Part shown: in pieces, positions 1 through 11,440 of the stretch | How the letters are laid out: every line of letters starts with the position of its first letter | Position numbering within the stretch: the first letter of the stretch is position 1 | Source: Mesodorylaimus sp. YZB2_4 | Taxonomy: Eukaryota > Nematoda > Enoplea > Dorylaimida > Dorylaimidae | Direction: 5' to 3' | Assembly (NCBI GenBank): GCA_030248295.1 | Contig: JASANH010001234.1 | Location: 558,001 to 622,000, forward strand | DNA length: 64,000 nt | Made by a program: the position numbers and the translations under genes | The notes under the pieces: generated by a model | The model's database searches: none | The model's input: the letters and a program-made list of their open reading frames with translations, nothing else | What the model was told of the DNA's origin: nothing

Positions 1-1600
1 GTGGGCAAAGCATGGGCAAGGTCGGCTGGGTTAGGGGGGAGTTGAGATCAGATCAGATCGCCTACGCCTGATCTGATTGGGTGTGAGACAGGTCAGGTTT
101 AGGTCGAGTCGAGTGAGTGAGTTGTATGACTGTTTACATAGAGTACTGTAGGCTGGCTGGAGCATTGGCCTTTGCTTGGAGGCCAGGTCTGGGTCCAGCC
201 CCAAACACACAAATTGATCGCGTTTGCTTCCTTCATTTTCTTTCTTGCTGCTGGACCTGAGATAGTCGGGGGGAGGGGGGTTGAGAAAAGGGTTCAATGT
301 CCTGGCCGGCCCAACAGGGGGTTTACCCCCCTCACCCCCTCTTGCCCATACTTTGTGGGGACCCCTTTATTCCAAAAAGAGGCTGGCGCTCCAGCTATAA
401 GATTAAACAATGTGTGGTGCACCAGTAGAGCTAAGTGAACTCTAATATGCATAGCTGAAGCCTAAGTACATCACACACACATTGTTTAATGGATGGGCAT
501 AGGTCAGGTGCGAGAAGGGCGCACGTGATGATAATGAGGCAATTTCTGGGAATGACTGGCAAAAATTCCGGCTATAAGTTTTTAAATGTTGGCCATGGGC
601 TGACCGGAGATGTGCCTAAAGGCCCGTTCAGACTTGAGTGTTTGTGTGATTGTGGAAGTGCGAGAAGTCTTTTCAAACTCCAGGTGTGGTTGTGTTTGTG
701 TGGTGGGTTTCTAGGAGAGTTGTGGTTGTGGAAGTGTGGAAGATGACAGTCACGTGATGTGCTCGACCACACTTCCACAACCCCAACCACACTAGGCGAT
801 GTCTGCTTCTAGCGGGAAGCAAAAAAAACTTCACACCGAAGTCTGAAGGGGCCTTAACGTACCGCGTGTCAAGCTTGTCCATGTTTGACCATGACACACG
901 CTTGTAGAATACTCGCCTGCCCCTCAGTGGGAGGGTGTAAGGCCAGGGTTCCTGTATGCGTAGATCTAATAGGGCACGAGGCAAGCCAGAGACTGTTCTT
1001 GTTACTCGGACTGACACCAACACACACACTTCACGCCTCACGATCAGCAGGAAACAGGTTAGTGCCTATGCAAATAAAGGACTGGTCTGGTTAGGTTTAT
1101 CAATATCACTACACGCTGTTATTACTGTGAACATTACTATATGTATGGCCGAGTCCCAGTGTGGACTGGGGGTTGGTAGTTTGCAGTCCTCTCGTCTGTG
1201 GGTCTGGTTCTCCTAATCGATCCCTTATATGATGCAGTGAATTGACTCGCCTTTGTCGGCGGGGCGGCAGAAGAGGAAGGAACCTCAGGTTGATGCCTTA
1301 GCATTCTACGACTGGTAGGCTTGTTGGGAGTGTTGACACTGCGCTGCAGGCAGCAGGACCACTGTACGGTCATTCAGCCTGTCTCAGGCTTCCCATACAT
1401 CGAAAAAGGGATATGCTAGTTTTGTACAATATTTCTGAGTGCTTTTCGAAGGGGGGCCGAGGACGGACTTTTCTTGCTTGTCCTTGGCCATACTTTAGGC
1501 CTGAATTCGAGTCGAGTCAAGTCATCATGGCTAGGCTAGTTGGCTGTCGACGGCATTGCAACCCTTGATTTTGGTTTTTAGGGTCGTTCAAGACCATTCG
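1..1600. other. Intergenic, no gene recognised
   Basis: I find no coding region with recognisable homology here. The stretch carries G-rich patches and a small foldback element, listed separately. A first exon of the peroxiredoxin gene could lie in the last few hundred bases, but I cannot identify it. Confidence 0.5.
617..857. mobile_element. MITE-like foldback element with terminal inverted repeats
   Basis: About 25-30 bases at each end are imperfect inverted copies of each other: the left end reads AGGCCCGTTCAGACTT and the reverse complement of the right end reads AGGCCCCTTCAGACTT. Subterminal CTTCCACAACC-type motifs are also inverted. At about 240 bases with no coding capacity it looks like a non-autonomous DNA transposon. 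The flanks are TAAA and TTAA, so a TTAA-type target duplication is possible but not clean. The superfamily is undetermined. Confidence 0.6.
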
Positions 1601-1681
1601 CTCGTATTGTCATCACGGGGGTAAGGCATGTTCACTTGGCTGAATGCCGAGTTTGTAACGTTATGCGCTTGTTTGTTTTAG

Positions 1682-3291
1682 GAGAGCATGAAAATCGTTT
1701 GCCTCGTCCTCAGAGTCAAGCCCCGGATTTTAGTGGCAATGCAGTGGTGAATAAACAATTCAAAAAAATTGCATTATCCGATTACAAAGGCAAATGGCTG
1801 GTTTTCTTCTTTTATCCATTTGATTTGTAAGTCTTTGTGAAGGGTGATTATTATGGGTGGGCAGGCAGTGCAGGAGTGTGTTCAGTGTGTTGAAAGTTTG
1901 ATTTCAAAAATGCAAAAAATGAGCGTCTAGCGGGATTCGAACCCGTGCTAACAGGAAATCCGCTGACACCTGGATGTGCAACCCCTTATACATCATATAC
2001 TAGGTTTTACTGGGATCGGGTTATCGTTGCTTATAGAACCTTTTTTCATTTCAGTACGTTCGTATGCCCGACCGAGGTGATTGAATTTAGTGATCGTGCG
2101 GAGGAATTTCGGAGTATTAATTGCGAAATTGTGGCTTGTTCGACGGACTCGCAATTTTCACATTTGGCTTGGGTCAATACGCCGCGCAAGGTGAGTCCTG
2201 CTGGTGTTTGAATTTCAGGTTGACGAGAAGTGTTTGATTTAGGATGGTGGTTTGGGCGATGTGAACATGCCTATTTTGGCCGATTACAATAAAAAGGTCG
2301 CCTGTGACTACGGAGTATTGTTGCCAGGATTGGGTGCTGCGTTGCGGTGAGATGTTTGAGATTGGTCTACTATGTTGGGGGATTAAGTAGAGGGGATAGA
2401 GTTTTTGTTCTGAGTTGTGAGTCCACTGTAATGGCTGGCTTAGGCATGGTCAGTGTTGAGACCTCGTTTTTCCACTCTAATGCTTGGCTGGCACCCCTGG
2501 TTGAAGATTAGAGTGGAAGCACAACCATGTGTTCCCATTCTAGTTAATGGTAGGATGAGTGTGCAGAAGGTTCATGTTGTAAAATCTCTTTTTTAGGGGT
2601 TTGTTCATCATTGATCCGAATGGTGTGATCAAGCACGTGAATTGCAACGATTTGCCAGTGGGTCGGTCAGTGGACGAGGCTCTGCGATTGGTGCAGGCGT
2701 TCCAATTTGTGGATAAGCACGGTGAAGGTATGGTGCATGTTCATGTTGTATCCAAACGCAGGTATGCGTAGGTCGAACACTCGCCCGTGGCTACGCACCT
2801 GGCGAGAAAGGCAGACGCCTAACCCACCAGGCCACGAGTTCAGTTCACTAGGATTAGGGTGGTCTGCGAAAGATACAGTACAGGAGTTTCGCACACTTTA
2901 AATTTTTCTATGCGCTCCAAGCATGCATGTAGGGGGGGGGGGGGGTTTGAGGCGCATAAAAATGGGAATGTAGAGGTTGTAAACATGAGCCCCCAGAGGG
3001 TGCCGAACCCATTCCATCCCCTGATTGTTGTCTTTGCGGTGTCAAATACTGACGCAGGGTCCATCGGTTCCTTCTGGGATTATACCTATGCACAGTGCAG
3101 TCATGTAGACTCGACTTGTGCTTTGAGTGCTTTCAATTCAAGATCGTGCCAAATTTGGAGGGGCTTCGGATTCCCTGGTTTCACTGCTTTTCGTTTTAGT
3201 TTGCCCGGCTAAATGGAAAGGCAAGGATTCGCCGAGTATCAAGCCGGATCCAGTCAAGTCGAAAGAATATTTCCAGAAAGTGAACAAATAA
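1682..3291 (+). CDS. Typical 2-Cys peroxiredoxin (thioredoxin peroxidase)
   Basis: Reduces hydrogen peroxide and organic peroxides with electrons from thioredoxin; probably cytosolic. Five exons are readable: 1682-1826, 2055-2190, 2243-2346, 2597-2727 and 3200-3291, all with GT/AG borders and continuous frame (about 201 codons plus stop). Exon 1 carries the APDF and LSDYKGKW motifs. Exon 2 opens with FVCPTE, which holds the peroxidatic cysteine, followed by [15 protein letters not shown]. Exon 3 starts with GGLG, exon 4 has [10 protein letters not shown] and [19 protein letters not shown], and exon 5 has the resolving cysteine in VCPAKW and a C-terminal EYFQK. The start codon must lie in an upstream exon I could not identify, since the first visible exon opens after TTTTAG with a split codon. 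Family identification is very secure; assignment among PRDX1/2/4 is not. Confidence 0.95.
1922..1990 (-). repeat. tRNA-like SINE head (B-box type) in peroxiredoxin intron
   Basis: On the minus strand it contains GGGTTCGAATCCC, a perfect T-arm with the RNA polymerase III B-box, preceded by degenerate D/anticodon-arm sequence. It is intronic and too degenerate in the acceptor stem to be a working tRNA gene. Similar heads recur in this window. Confidence 0.55.
2758..2840 (-). repeat. tRNA-derived SINE fragment (family with GCGTCTGCCT box A region)
   Basis: On the minus strand a GTGG..TTAGGCGTCTGCC A-box-like region is followed by GGGCGAGTGTTCGACC, a B-box-like region. The same arrangement occurs at about 4206, 5750 and 20995. 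It lies in the peroxiredoxin intron. Confidence 0.6.
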
Positions 3292-3299
3292 GGTGATGA

Positions 3300-3590
3300 G
3301 AGGGTGGGCATGATTTTGTTGTAGTGACTGTAGTGGCTGTTCGTTTTGGATGAGCTAGTGACCGACCATGGTGATGTGCGTAACGTCTGATTGATTATGA
3401 ATAACAGACTATTTAGCAAAAACTTCAAAGTAGAGACGGTAATCATGGGTTTTTGCATGTGGCTCACGGGGGATGAGCCGTTCGGCTAACGATCTGTCGA
3501 CCAGGAGCAGCGCTGTTGTCTTTTTTCCTTCGAAACGACGCCTCTGTTTCTGAGCTGTGCATGATTTCCGCTCACGCACTGCTATAGGCC
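3300..3590. other. Short intergenic stretch, no gene recognised
   Basis: This lies between the peroxiredoxin stop codon and the CSPP1-like tail copy. I see no coding signal or repeat that I recognise. Confidence 0.4.
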
Positions 3591-3594
3591 GTTT

Positions 3595-4008
3595 ACGCCC
3601 GGCGGGTCATCCAGAGCCTACTGAACAGGCATGTACCCCAGCAGACGACCTGAATTGCGAGAGGCCGCAGTCCGCAACGAGCAGGCCATGCGTCAACTGT
3701 CAGCCATGAGGGAACGACTGGTCAAGGAACAAATCAGAGTTCAAAGTGCCATGCGACGAGGGGAGTATGGAATGGACCTGTTCGATGACGTTACTGTGCA
3801 AGGCAGCACGCGCAATAGACTGGCGGACAGTGGGCCAGCAGGCCTTGACGAGGACACTCCCCTGATCAAGCTGATCAAGAAGACTAGAACCCTCGATTCG
3901 GCCAGTCTTCGTCGTCCCCAGTCCGCCTTCCCCCGGAGTCCTAGTGCGGACACTGTCATCGATCGGGTGGTCAGCCAGAGAAGTCATGGCAGACACAACG
4001 TCCGCTGA
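3595..4008 (+). pseudogene. Detached copy of the 3' end of the CSPP1-like gene
   Basis: From the ATG at 3631 this reads as an open 125-codon frame that aligns over its whole length with the last ~130 codons of the CSPP1-like gene at 25647-28452, including the same stop position. Shared blocks include NEQ.MRQLSAMRERL, DLFDD, LIK..RTLDSASLRRP and SAFPRSPS.DTVIDR. Differences are scattered substitutions plus a deletion of about 15 codons in the variable middle. There is no upstream exon of the parent gene here and no intron. It is therefore a partial duplicate, either a pseudogene or a small chimeric gene. The frame has stayed open, which is odd for an old dead copy. Confidence 0.8.
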
Positions 4009-4114
4009 CTGCGAGTTATCAGTGATAAACACATGCACCCTGGGACACACCTGATTGACATTCACTCACAACCTTTTGTGTTTCTCTCTCACCCCCTGTG
4101 TTGGCGTGACGAGT

Positions 4115-4300
4115 AAAACCATGTCATGTCATGCCATGCTTTATCCATAGCCAAGCACTACGGAGCACTCGAGGGATAAGGAGCACATATTCGACAATTA
4201 GTTTATCCCAGGCGGGAGTTGAACCCTCCCCTGCTAGTGCGCACCCAGCGCGACAGGCAGACGCCTTGGCGAAGCGGCAACCGCTTTCTAAGCCACAGAT
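4115..4300 (-). repeat. tRNA-derived SINE
   Basis: The tRNA-like part (4206-4300, minus strand) has a GGCGTCTGCC A-box region and an AGGGTTCAACTCCCGC B-box. The tail region (4120-4205) matches 22365-22465 closely, with shared TATCCATAGCCAAGCAC and GCACTCGAGG words, and looks related to 5672-5760 and 20910-20995. The full element is about 180 bases. Confidence 0.7.
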
Positions 4301-4309
4301 ATAAGCGAC

Positions 4310-5150
4310 CATGACCCGTTAGCAAAGCTACAGTAGCTGTGCGTGGTCGAGGAATAAACAGTACAGTACAGTACAGTACACCAGACGCATTTTGTGTGGG
4401 CACCTGTTTTTCCTTTAGTCAAGATTAGTTTATGCTTTTTTATGCTTTCATTCCTGCCTACATCGCCGGCGCCATAAATCCTGGGCTCATTAGTCATAGC
4501 CTATTCATGGTAGCATAATAGTTTCCTTGAAGCCAATGACCATTTAGCCACGCCCATGATGTCATGTCTATTCCGCGTGTGCACTGTGCATTCATACTGG
4601 AAGTGGATTAGCCACGCCTTTACAGGACTGCGTGAACTTCTGGATATAAGGGCTTGCACTTGTATGGTCTGGGTTCTTTTTGGCTAGCTCAACTTTAAAG
4701 TAAAGACTCCATTAGTTCCACACGTCAGGCCACGATACAACAGTAATTTTCGACGGGACCTGCCTGGAAGAAAGGCTCGATCAGAGCCATTGAGTCACTA
4801 AATTGTGATCGCCAACCATTGACAAGTCGTTGCTAGATCTCCCAGTGGGGAGGGGAAATAGAGGGATGCCTAAATGATACTCGTACCTAAGGCGCAGTCT
4901 GGACCCATCTGACCTGGTTGGAAATCCTGACCTCGCCTTTGCACATTCAGTAACCAAGTCAGAGTAAGGGTCCTGGAACCACATTACTCATATCGGAGGC
5001 GATTTGCGAGGCTCCGCCTTGACTGGCGATTCGTCAGTCAAGGCGGAAGACCTGGTTGTAAACACATTGGGGACCCAGCCTCTAATCAGTCACTGTACCT
5101 GAATGCGAGCGGCGGCTGCTTGACCCGTTCAGCGATCACCTAAAAACGAG
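4310..5150. other. Intergenic, no gene recognised
   Basis: No convincing coding sequence. A GTACA tetramer/pentamer run sits at about 4365-4380, and an inverted GACTGGCGATTCGTCAGTC hairpin at about 5020-5040. Otherwise I see nothing that I can name. Confidence 0.4.
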
Positions 5151-5157
5151 CTGGTCA

Positions 5158-5612
5158 TTACGCACGATCCGCAATTATCCAACGAGCACTGCATACCATT
5201 CGGCGCGCTAGATAGCCCTTCCAAAACGACTGGATTTTCGTGGCAGCAGAGCTTTGCCGTTGCCTTTCTTCTTCCAGAGCCTTGCGTTCGGCTTCCAAAG
5301 CCTTCTTTTCGCCTTCCACGGCCTTTCCTTCTTCTGCCACAGCCTTTCGTTCTTCTTCCATGGCCTATCGTTCAGCTTGCGCAGCCCTCCACAACGACTG
5401 CATCTTGACAGCGGCAATGGCCTGACAATGACGTTCTTCGGCCAAAGCCTAAAGCGATCGAACCATTAACTACACACCAATCACCGACCAATCTACTGTA
5501 CCAGTCTACAGTACTCTACCTTCTGTTCCTGGCAACGCACCAGAATCTGCTTCCACCAAGCAGCGATTCGCTGAGCAGCATTTCTTCGCTGGGTCTCGTT
5601 CTCGACTACGGT
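5158..5612 (-). pseudogene. IQ-motif coiled-coil protein, 3' exons, with in-frame stop
   Basis: Two exons read on the minus strand. Exon 5520-5612 encodes an IQ-like helix (NAAQRIAAWWKQILVRC). Exon 5158-5448 encodes a second (AVKMQSLWRAAQAER), a highly charged E/K/R coiled coil, and a good IQ motif (ATKIQSFWKGYLARRM) before the stop. IQ motifs bind calmodulin or myosin-type light chains. Splice signals are good (TTTTTAG / GTAGAG / CTTTAG), but an in-frame TAG follows AAQAER between the second IQ and the coiled coil. A candidate upstream exon lies at 6405-6511. The exact family is unknown: DRC/IQC-type ciliary proteins and ASPM-type IQ arrays are both possible. It is either a decayed gene or a gene with a sequencing error. 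Confidence 0.6.
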
Positions 5613-5671
5613 CTAAAAACCGAGTCCTACTTGAGGAGTGATTGACGCGCTCAATCAGAAGTTTCCCTGTA

Positions 5672-5828
5672 CATCATGTTTTACCACATCACCAAACGCT
5701 TATGCGCACTCGAGGATGAAGGGACACATTTTACACCAAATGATTTACCGGCCCGCGAGTCGAACACTCGCCCGTAACTGCGCACCTGGCGTGAGAGGCA
5801 GACGCCTAACCACCAGGCCACGAGGCCG
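5672..5828 (-). repeat. tRNA-derived SINE
   Basis: Same family as 4115-4300 and 20910-21065. On the minus strand it has a GTGGTTAGGCGTCTGCC A-box region and a GAGTGTTCGACTCGC B-box, followed by the shared tail with a CTCGAG word. It lies upstream of the IQ exons, probably in their intron. Confidence 0.7.
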
Positions 5829-6404
5829 TTTCCTGCTGTGTTTCCTTCTCCGAGCGACATTCCACCGAATTGCTGTCACGACGGCCATCTTCCACAGCCT
5901 TCAAGCAAATGAGCACTTAAATGCCACCCATTGTTCACCTTGTTCAGCCACAAAGCGTCGGTGATCATTGTGATGCTTGTAAGCAAACTGGGGGCATATT
6001 CAGTAGGGGTCAGGATATGACCGCAATGCTGGTCAAGGCAAACTGGGGGGAGAGTAACCAATTTTTCATCGCCGCGCCTTTTTCAAGAGCAATATAAGTC
6101 GCGACCAGTGGAGACTGCGAACGAAGATGAAAAGGACCAGACTCGAAAAACCCTTATTTTAGAGTTCTGGATTCTTTGAAATTCTGCCCTCGAAAACGCA
6201 TCCTCCCACTAATGTTTTTACGACTGGTGTTCCTGACGAAATCGCTGCTCTGCTGTATCGACCTATAATCCAGAGATCCATACTACCCCTCCCTAAGATT
6301 TCAGGTTCCCTAACAAGCGCTCTGACGTGTTTTGTTCGATAATGGCGCAGGCTGGTTGCCTCTTACTGTAAAACTTGTTTTACAAAATTTATCGTTTCGC
6401 TTAC

Positions 6405-6511
6405 TTCTCCGCAATCGTCGCCTGGGAAGTAGTCGCCAACAGACATCACTGAATCGAGAATGAACGGGTCGCGAAGACTGCTATCCGTGTCGATCACGAC
6501 CTGCTCGAACA
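6405..6511 (-). CDS. Possible exon of unknown protein
   Basis: A short stretch on the minus strand, open from a CAG acceptor to a GTAAGC donor, encodes an acidic peptide with FILDSVMSVGDYFPGDDCGE at its end. I do not recognise it. It may be an upstream exon of the IQ-motif gene at 5158-5612. Confidence 0.3.
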
Positions 6512-6514
6512 CTG

Positions 6515-7160
6515 CTGATTTGTCATCATTCGTAGTAGAAATACCAACTCCGCTCGCCTAAAAAAAAGTGCCCATACGCGCCAAGCCTTTCTCGAGACAG
6601 GTTCATGACCCTGATCGAATGAATACCGTTTTCTAGCTATGCAATGTTTGATTAGGTCTGCAGAAGCCAGAAAGGACTCGACATAGTTGTCACGATCATG
6701 ACTCGTTGTCAGAACCTTCCCCCGTTTCTGCATTGACGTGAGACAACCTGTACACGAGCCCCTTCTCTCACCTCGGCAACCAAGTCCCACTCAGGATCCT
6801 GACTCAATGCGGTTATCTCTTTTTATTTCTGAAAAATTAAAGATTTTACCAAGAACGAACCAATCACACCAGTTCAAGGCCCCTTGCGTGCATTATGTCC
6901 CTCGAACTCGCTTGACACAGCTTGTTGACTGGCTTTGCGTCTGACCATCAGAACATGCTAGTTAGAAAAGAAAAGGGCTCCAAATGAGAAGACTTACAAG
7001 AACTCTTCACATCAAAGCTGCGAAATGGTTTTAGTCCAAATCAAAAAGCGCGTTAGGTGCAGAAAATAAACAAAAAAACATGCGAACGGCATTTCAGAAC
7101 TTTCCTTCATACACGTGATTAAGCCAATCGATTGCTGAAGCTCTTGTCACGTTTTCGTCA
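6515..7160. other. Intergenic, no gene recognised
   Basis: This lies downstream of the ASPM-like stop codon. I see no supported feature. Confidence 0.35.
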
Positions 7161-7164
7161 GGCT

Positions 7165-9000
7165 TCACTTGTCGGGAACGAAGCCGAGGGGTTCGCATTC
7201 CCATGGCCGACGTTGTTTCTTGGCCAACATAACAGCCGCCTTACCCTGCTGCTTCAACATTCTGTAAGAATAAAAAACATGACAAACTTCTACAGACCCC
7301 AGCTACAGGAGTCCAGGACAGGGTGGGCAACCAATACGGAACTCGCTTGAGATTTTTGGTGAAAATTTTTGCTAAGGGGAGAGTATTAAAAATTGGACCC
7401 TGTTTGAAAAACAATGAAACAACATGACCAGGCCTGGATTTTTGCCAGCTCATTTCCCTCCTAACTTTTGCGAACGTTTCAGATACTGCCCAGTTGAGTT
7501 GGAATGACAAAGCGTCTAAAAGGCGCTAACATCAGTTTGTTATTGTTGAAAGCGCCAACAACTCCTGCATTTCACCGCATATAAAAAATTCCTCAACTAT
7601 CTAAGACAAAATCAATCAGTGCAACCTGGACCTGGACTTCCTGACCCTGATTGGTTTATCCTCCAACCCGTTAAACTTACTTTTCTTTTTCCGCAGCTTT
7701 ATGTCGTTGTTTGTGTCTCACTTTTAATGTCCCGTAATTTCTGGAGCGCAATCTTGCTTCCACCAATACTGGCTGCAGCAGCAGGAACATCATATATGAT
7801 GACCAAAATCATCCTAACTTTCGTAAAGACCGCTTTCGAATCGGTTTCCAATCTGCATCTCTGCATGACAGAGACCAGTTTGGTAAACCACTGCTCATCC
7901 TCGCAGATAGACGCCCAAACTGAAATGAAAACTGTAGGTGTGATTTCAACAGTGGCATTTCAACATTTCAAACGCACCTTGGCCGAATCAACAACGCCGA
8001 TATTGCTAATAACGTAATTTCTTGCGACGCGACGCTCTTGTTCATCTGATTGATCAGTTCAAAAAGAACCTGTACGCCCCCGCTTTCCACCAGGTCTGTG
8101 CAACTTTTTGGCGAGAGACGAGTGACCACATCTGCAATAAGACGAAGTAAGTCGCCGAGATAAACCCAGAATGCTAGCTTAGGTCATACCCAATTCCATC
8201 AAACCGCGTCTGATCGTCGTCAAACTCTGGCGATCGAGTAGCCAGCGCAATCCGTTGCGAGTGCGCACGCCCACGGTCTTATCTTCAGTAGCGGCAGTGC
8301 TTGCAATGATCAATCGCTGTAGAACCTGCTCGACAATGGCAGGGAAGTTATTTGGATTGCGACGGAAAAGTTAGCCACGCCGCGCTGCCTGCAAAGCAAT
8401 CGCATTTGCAAGCAAATCGTCCGATGAACACTATGTACTTACCAAAAAACGACCCCATCTCGCAAATCTTGCACCACATTTGCAACGAAGTATGGGGCCT
8501 CATCAACATACGTTTGTTCGTACGAGAACTTGTAATCGATCTGTGCCAGTAGCTCGAAAAGATTGGTATCAACAAGCGCTTCTGTTGTCAACGCCATAAA
8601 AACGTCTTTTGCCGACTGAAAAAAAGAAATTTGTGGAACAGAGGGACAAACATTAAGAAAAGAGATTACCTTGTACTTGCGTTTTTATGAAATAAGCCGG
8701 GATCGTGCTTGATCAACCGAATCATCTTTGCAAAATATGAAGAGACGCATAATAAGGAATCTCGCTGCAGCCTAGTCACCAAGTGCATTACTATTTGTAC
8801 CGTCTTTGCAACGATGAATGACTTGGATATCCCGAATCGTTTCTGCAGATCTGATTCGTTGAATAATCGGTCGCAGCTTGGTCATAGAACGACGGGTGAC
8901 AAACATTTTGAACGTCACTGCTTCCTTGAAAGGAGCACTTGGCACTTCTTCGCTTCGACTAGTTGCAGCTTCATCGTCGCGAAGATATCTTTCGGATCCA
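7165..9000 (-). pseudogene. ASPM-like (abnormal spindle) gene, shortened: CH region plus C-terminal helical repeats
   Basis: ASPM proteins cap microtubule minus ends at spindle poles; they have calponin-homology (CH) domains, many IQ motifs and a C-terminal armadillo-like region. On the minus strand, exon ~8703-8770 contains AKMIRLIKHDPGLF and exon ~8434-8615 contains QTYVDEAPYFVANVVQDLRDGV; both match the first CH domain of ASPM. Then 8165-8380 contains RNPNNFPAIVEQVLQRL..GLRWLL, 8015-8130 contains VVTRLSPKSCTDLVESGGV, 7815-7905 contains VFTK, and 7165-7260 is the last exon. All of these match the ASPM C-terminus in order. The rest of CH1, CH2 and the whole IQ array are missing: only about 50 bases separate the CH exon from the C-terminal part. 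In-frame continuity fails at that junction (a TAA precedes FRRNPNN) and phases disagree at exon 8801-9000. It is a decayed or internally deleted gene. Confidence 0.75.
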
Positions 9001-9159
9001 CTAAAATGAAAAAGTACAGCACAAGGGAAATACTGACAAGGAAGCGAGTACGAGTCGCGGCGTGAGAGCGCGCAGAATTTGTGCAGATTACAATCAGAAG
9101 ACAGCAACATGCTTCACGAAAGGCTGTTCCAGTTGTGCTTGCTAGCATGCCAAGTCTCA

Positions 9160-11440
9160 CTCTCTCGCTTGGCTTATAGCAGGCATGAAAGAGCTAATTC
9201 ACGCAGAAAACATATCATTCCTACATCTTCCTGACTCAGCAAAACGACCTAACGGAATCAGAATTTGGCACTTTTGCCGCTGGTTTCCCAGACAAAGCCT
9301 GCTACAAGGCTGGCTTAAGTCTAATGCATATTGCTATCGCTACTATCTCACAGGAAGCTCGCAAAGCATTTGAACGTCAGGAATGAAGAACCCCTTGCTT
9401 ATTATTGCTGACCAAAACTTTGATTCTGTCGCTTTTCGCATAGAGCAAAGAGCCCCTTGCTTCTTCTTGCTATCTACTTAAATGCGAGAAGCCGAAATCT
9501 GAGCGACAAAGTCAAAGTTTGGATGAAAAAATCGGGAGGTCACTCCCAGGATGGGACAAATCTAAACACATCCTAACTCACGAATTTTCGTCCTCTGCCA
9601 TCTCTGCTCACAAAACCACTTTTCCTGATTCGGCTTTTACGGGTACAGGTCTAATCGTGAGCCCGACATCGACCGATACCAGTCCGGCCGAACCGATCCG
9701 AGGGGTGGATCCGATCAGGATCGGGATCCAGGCCTAGAGTCGGATTTGGTCGATGCTGTGCCTGCTTGACAGGAATTCATGAAAAGGCACTTACCTAACC
9801 GTGGATTGTCCGATTCAAATAGTGTCTCTTTTCTTCTCTCCTCTTTGCGGTGGTTTGTGGAACGACAGGTTGGTCGAATTTGCGCTGTTTGTCGCCGATT
9901 CCATGGGTATAGACGGAGCATAAAAGAAAACCTGACATAAGCATTCATTCGCGCAATCGAGGATGAATGCCTAGCATTTGATCTTTTAACTTCTGCTATG
10001 CTGTACCCTAGTCAGATCATCATAAGAAAAGGGCACTAAAAGAGGGCCAAGAAAAGATATAGCCAATACATCGATCTATCGGTTATCGATGTGGAACATG
10101 GAAAAATTATTTAAAAATGTTGACCATGAATCTACTCTATTTTAAAGTAGATCCATGGTTTCGACTTACCGATCGCCCTGGGTGACGCCCTGCCCGACTG
10201 GCCGGGCCCGAAGCAAACTGATACAATGATACTCTGATACTCTTGCTTGCCGAACCAGCCGCATGCGAGCTCTGATATTTGATTGGTACCCTGAGCGTAA
10301 AATTGAGTTTCAGATTCTCATCGAAAATGAACCAATACATTAAAACCAGTTCCTTGACAAAAAGTCAAGTTTGCTTATTTAGGATGGCCTCATTATTTAT
10401 CTAAGCAGGGCAAACGTTCGCTGGAGACCAGACAGGAAAACTAGAATAGCGACCTAGCAATACGGCGACCCCCGACACCTAGCAACACGCGCTTTTCTTG
10501 GATTCTCTTGGATGAAAAACGGACGACCTCTTCATGCTCATATTCAGGCCGCGGGCGCACGGGCAGAGCATTGTAAATGCAGTTTTCGTTTATGTATTGC
10601 GGACGAATTTGAGGCAGAAAACAAATCTGGATGCCTACTGATGTTTTGGTGCATTATGTGATCGTGAGTTCTAGTGCGTCCTGATTGTGAGCAGCGAGCA
10701 GGCGTCCACATTGCAGCCTGGCAGACATTGAGCACTGACCCAGAGAAGAGCTGAACGGACCATTCAGGTCAACAGACACTCACGATCAGCACGATTAATA
10801 CCAAATCACATATCACTAGGGAGTGTAAAGTGTTCCATTTTTGGGCATTGTGCAGTGGGCGAGACGCCGCTTCCTCCTATAGCGACAGCCGATCAGCTAC
10901 CGAGCTCATCGAGCCAGCCGAAGTGTCGACCGATTTACACCAACGACGGCGACGGCGACGGCTCACATAGGGTAAAAGTAAGTTTCAGGTAAAGTAGCGG
11001 TTTTTGAGCCGTCGACGATTTTGATCGACGGCGGCGGCTGACGATGAGATGTGTTCATATTGCACCGCGGCGTTCACATTGTACACTTCGGCTGGATCAG
11101 CGGCCGAGGTGCAATGTGCCAAGGCTTCTGGAAAAGCCCTGGAAAGCACCAGATTTCGGTGCATGCATGAGATTATTGCAGAATACACCTACAGTATACA
11201 GTGGAATGCTCGGGAAACAAATCCATTGTTTGAATTTCAGAGTAAGAGGCCTCTTACCTGAGGATCTGGCGCGTAATTTAAATCAAGAACAGTTCCGGAA
11301 CGAATACACAGAATGATTCTCTATTCTCCACTGCGGCCCAGTCCGAAGAACAGTTTTCCAGATTAGATCTCGAGCATAGGTTCGGAATAGATGTCGAGAA
11401 TAATTGCAAGTGGGCTCAGTGAGTGGTGGTCTCGATCAGG
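9160..11440. other. Long stretch without a recognised gene
   Basis: Several short open frames occur, but none shows a recognisable motif. A GATC-rich repeat fragment sits at 9640-9770 (listed separately). At 9950-10000 there is a fragment resembling the SINE tail (CGAGGATGAA). Confidence 0.4.
9640..9770. repeat. GATC-rich dispersed repeat fragment
   Basis: This is a run of GATCCGATC/GGTCGATGC words. Related fragments occur at about 35760-35815, 36020-36085, 37485-37515, 37705-37760 and 42045-42080. The recurrent end reads GGTCGATGCTGG or its inverse. It is non-coding and of unknown class. Confidence 0.5.
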
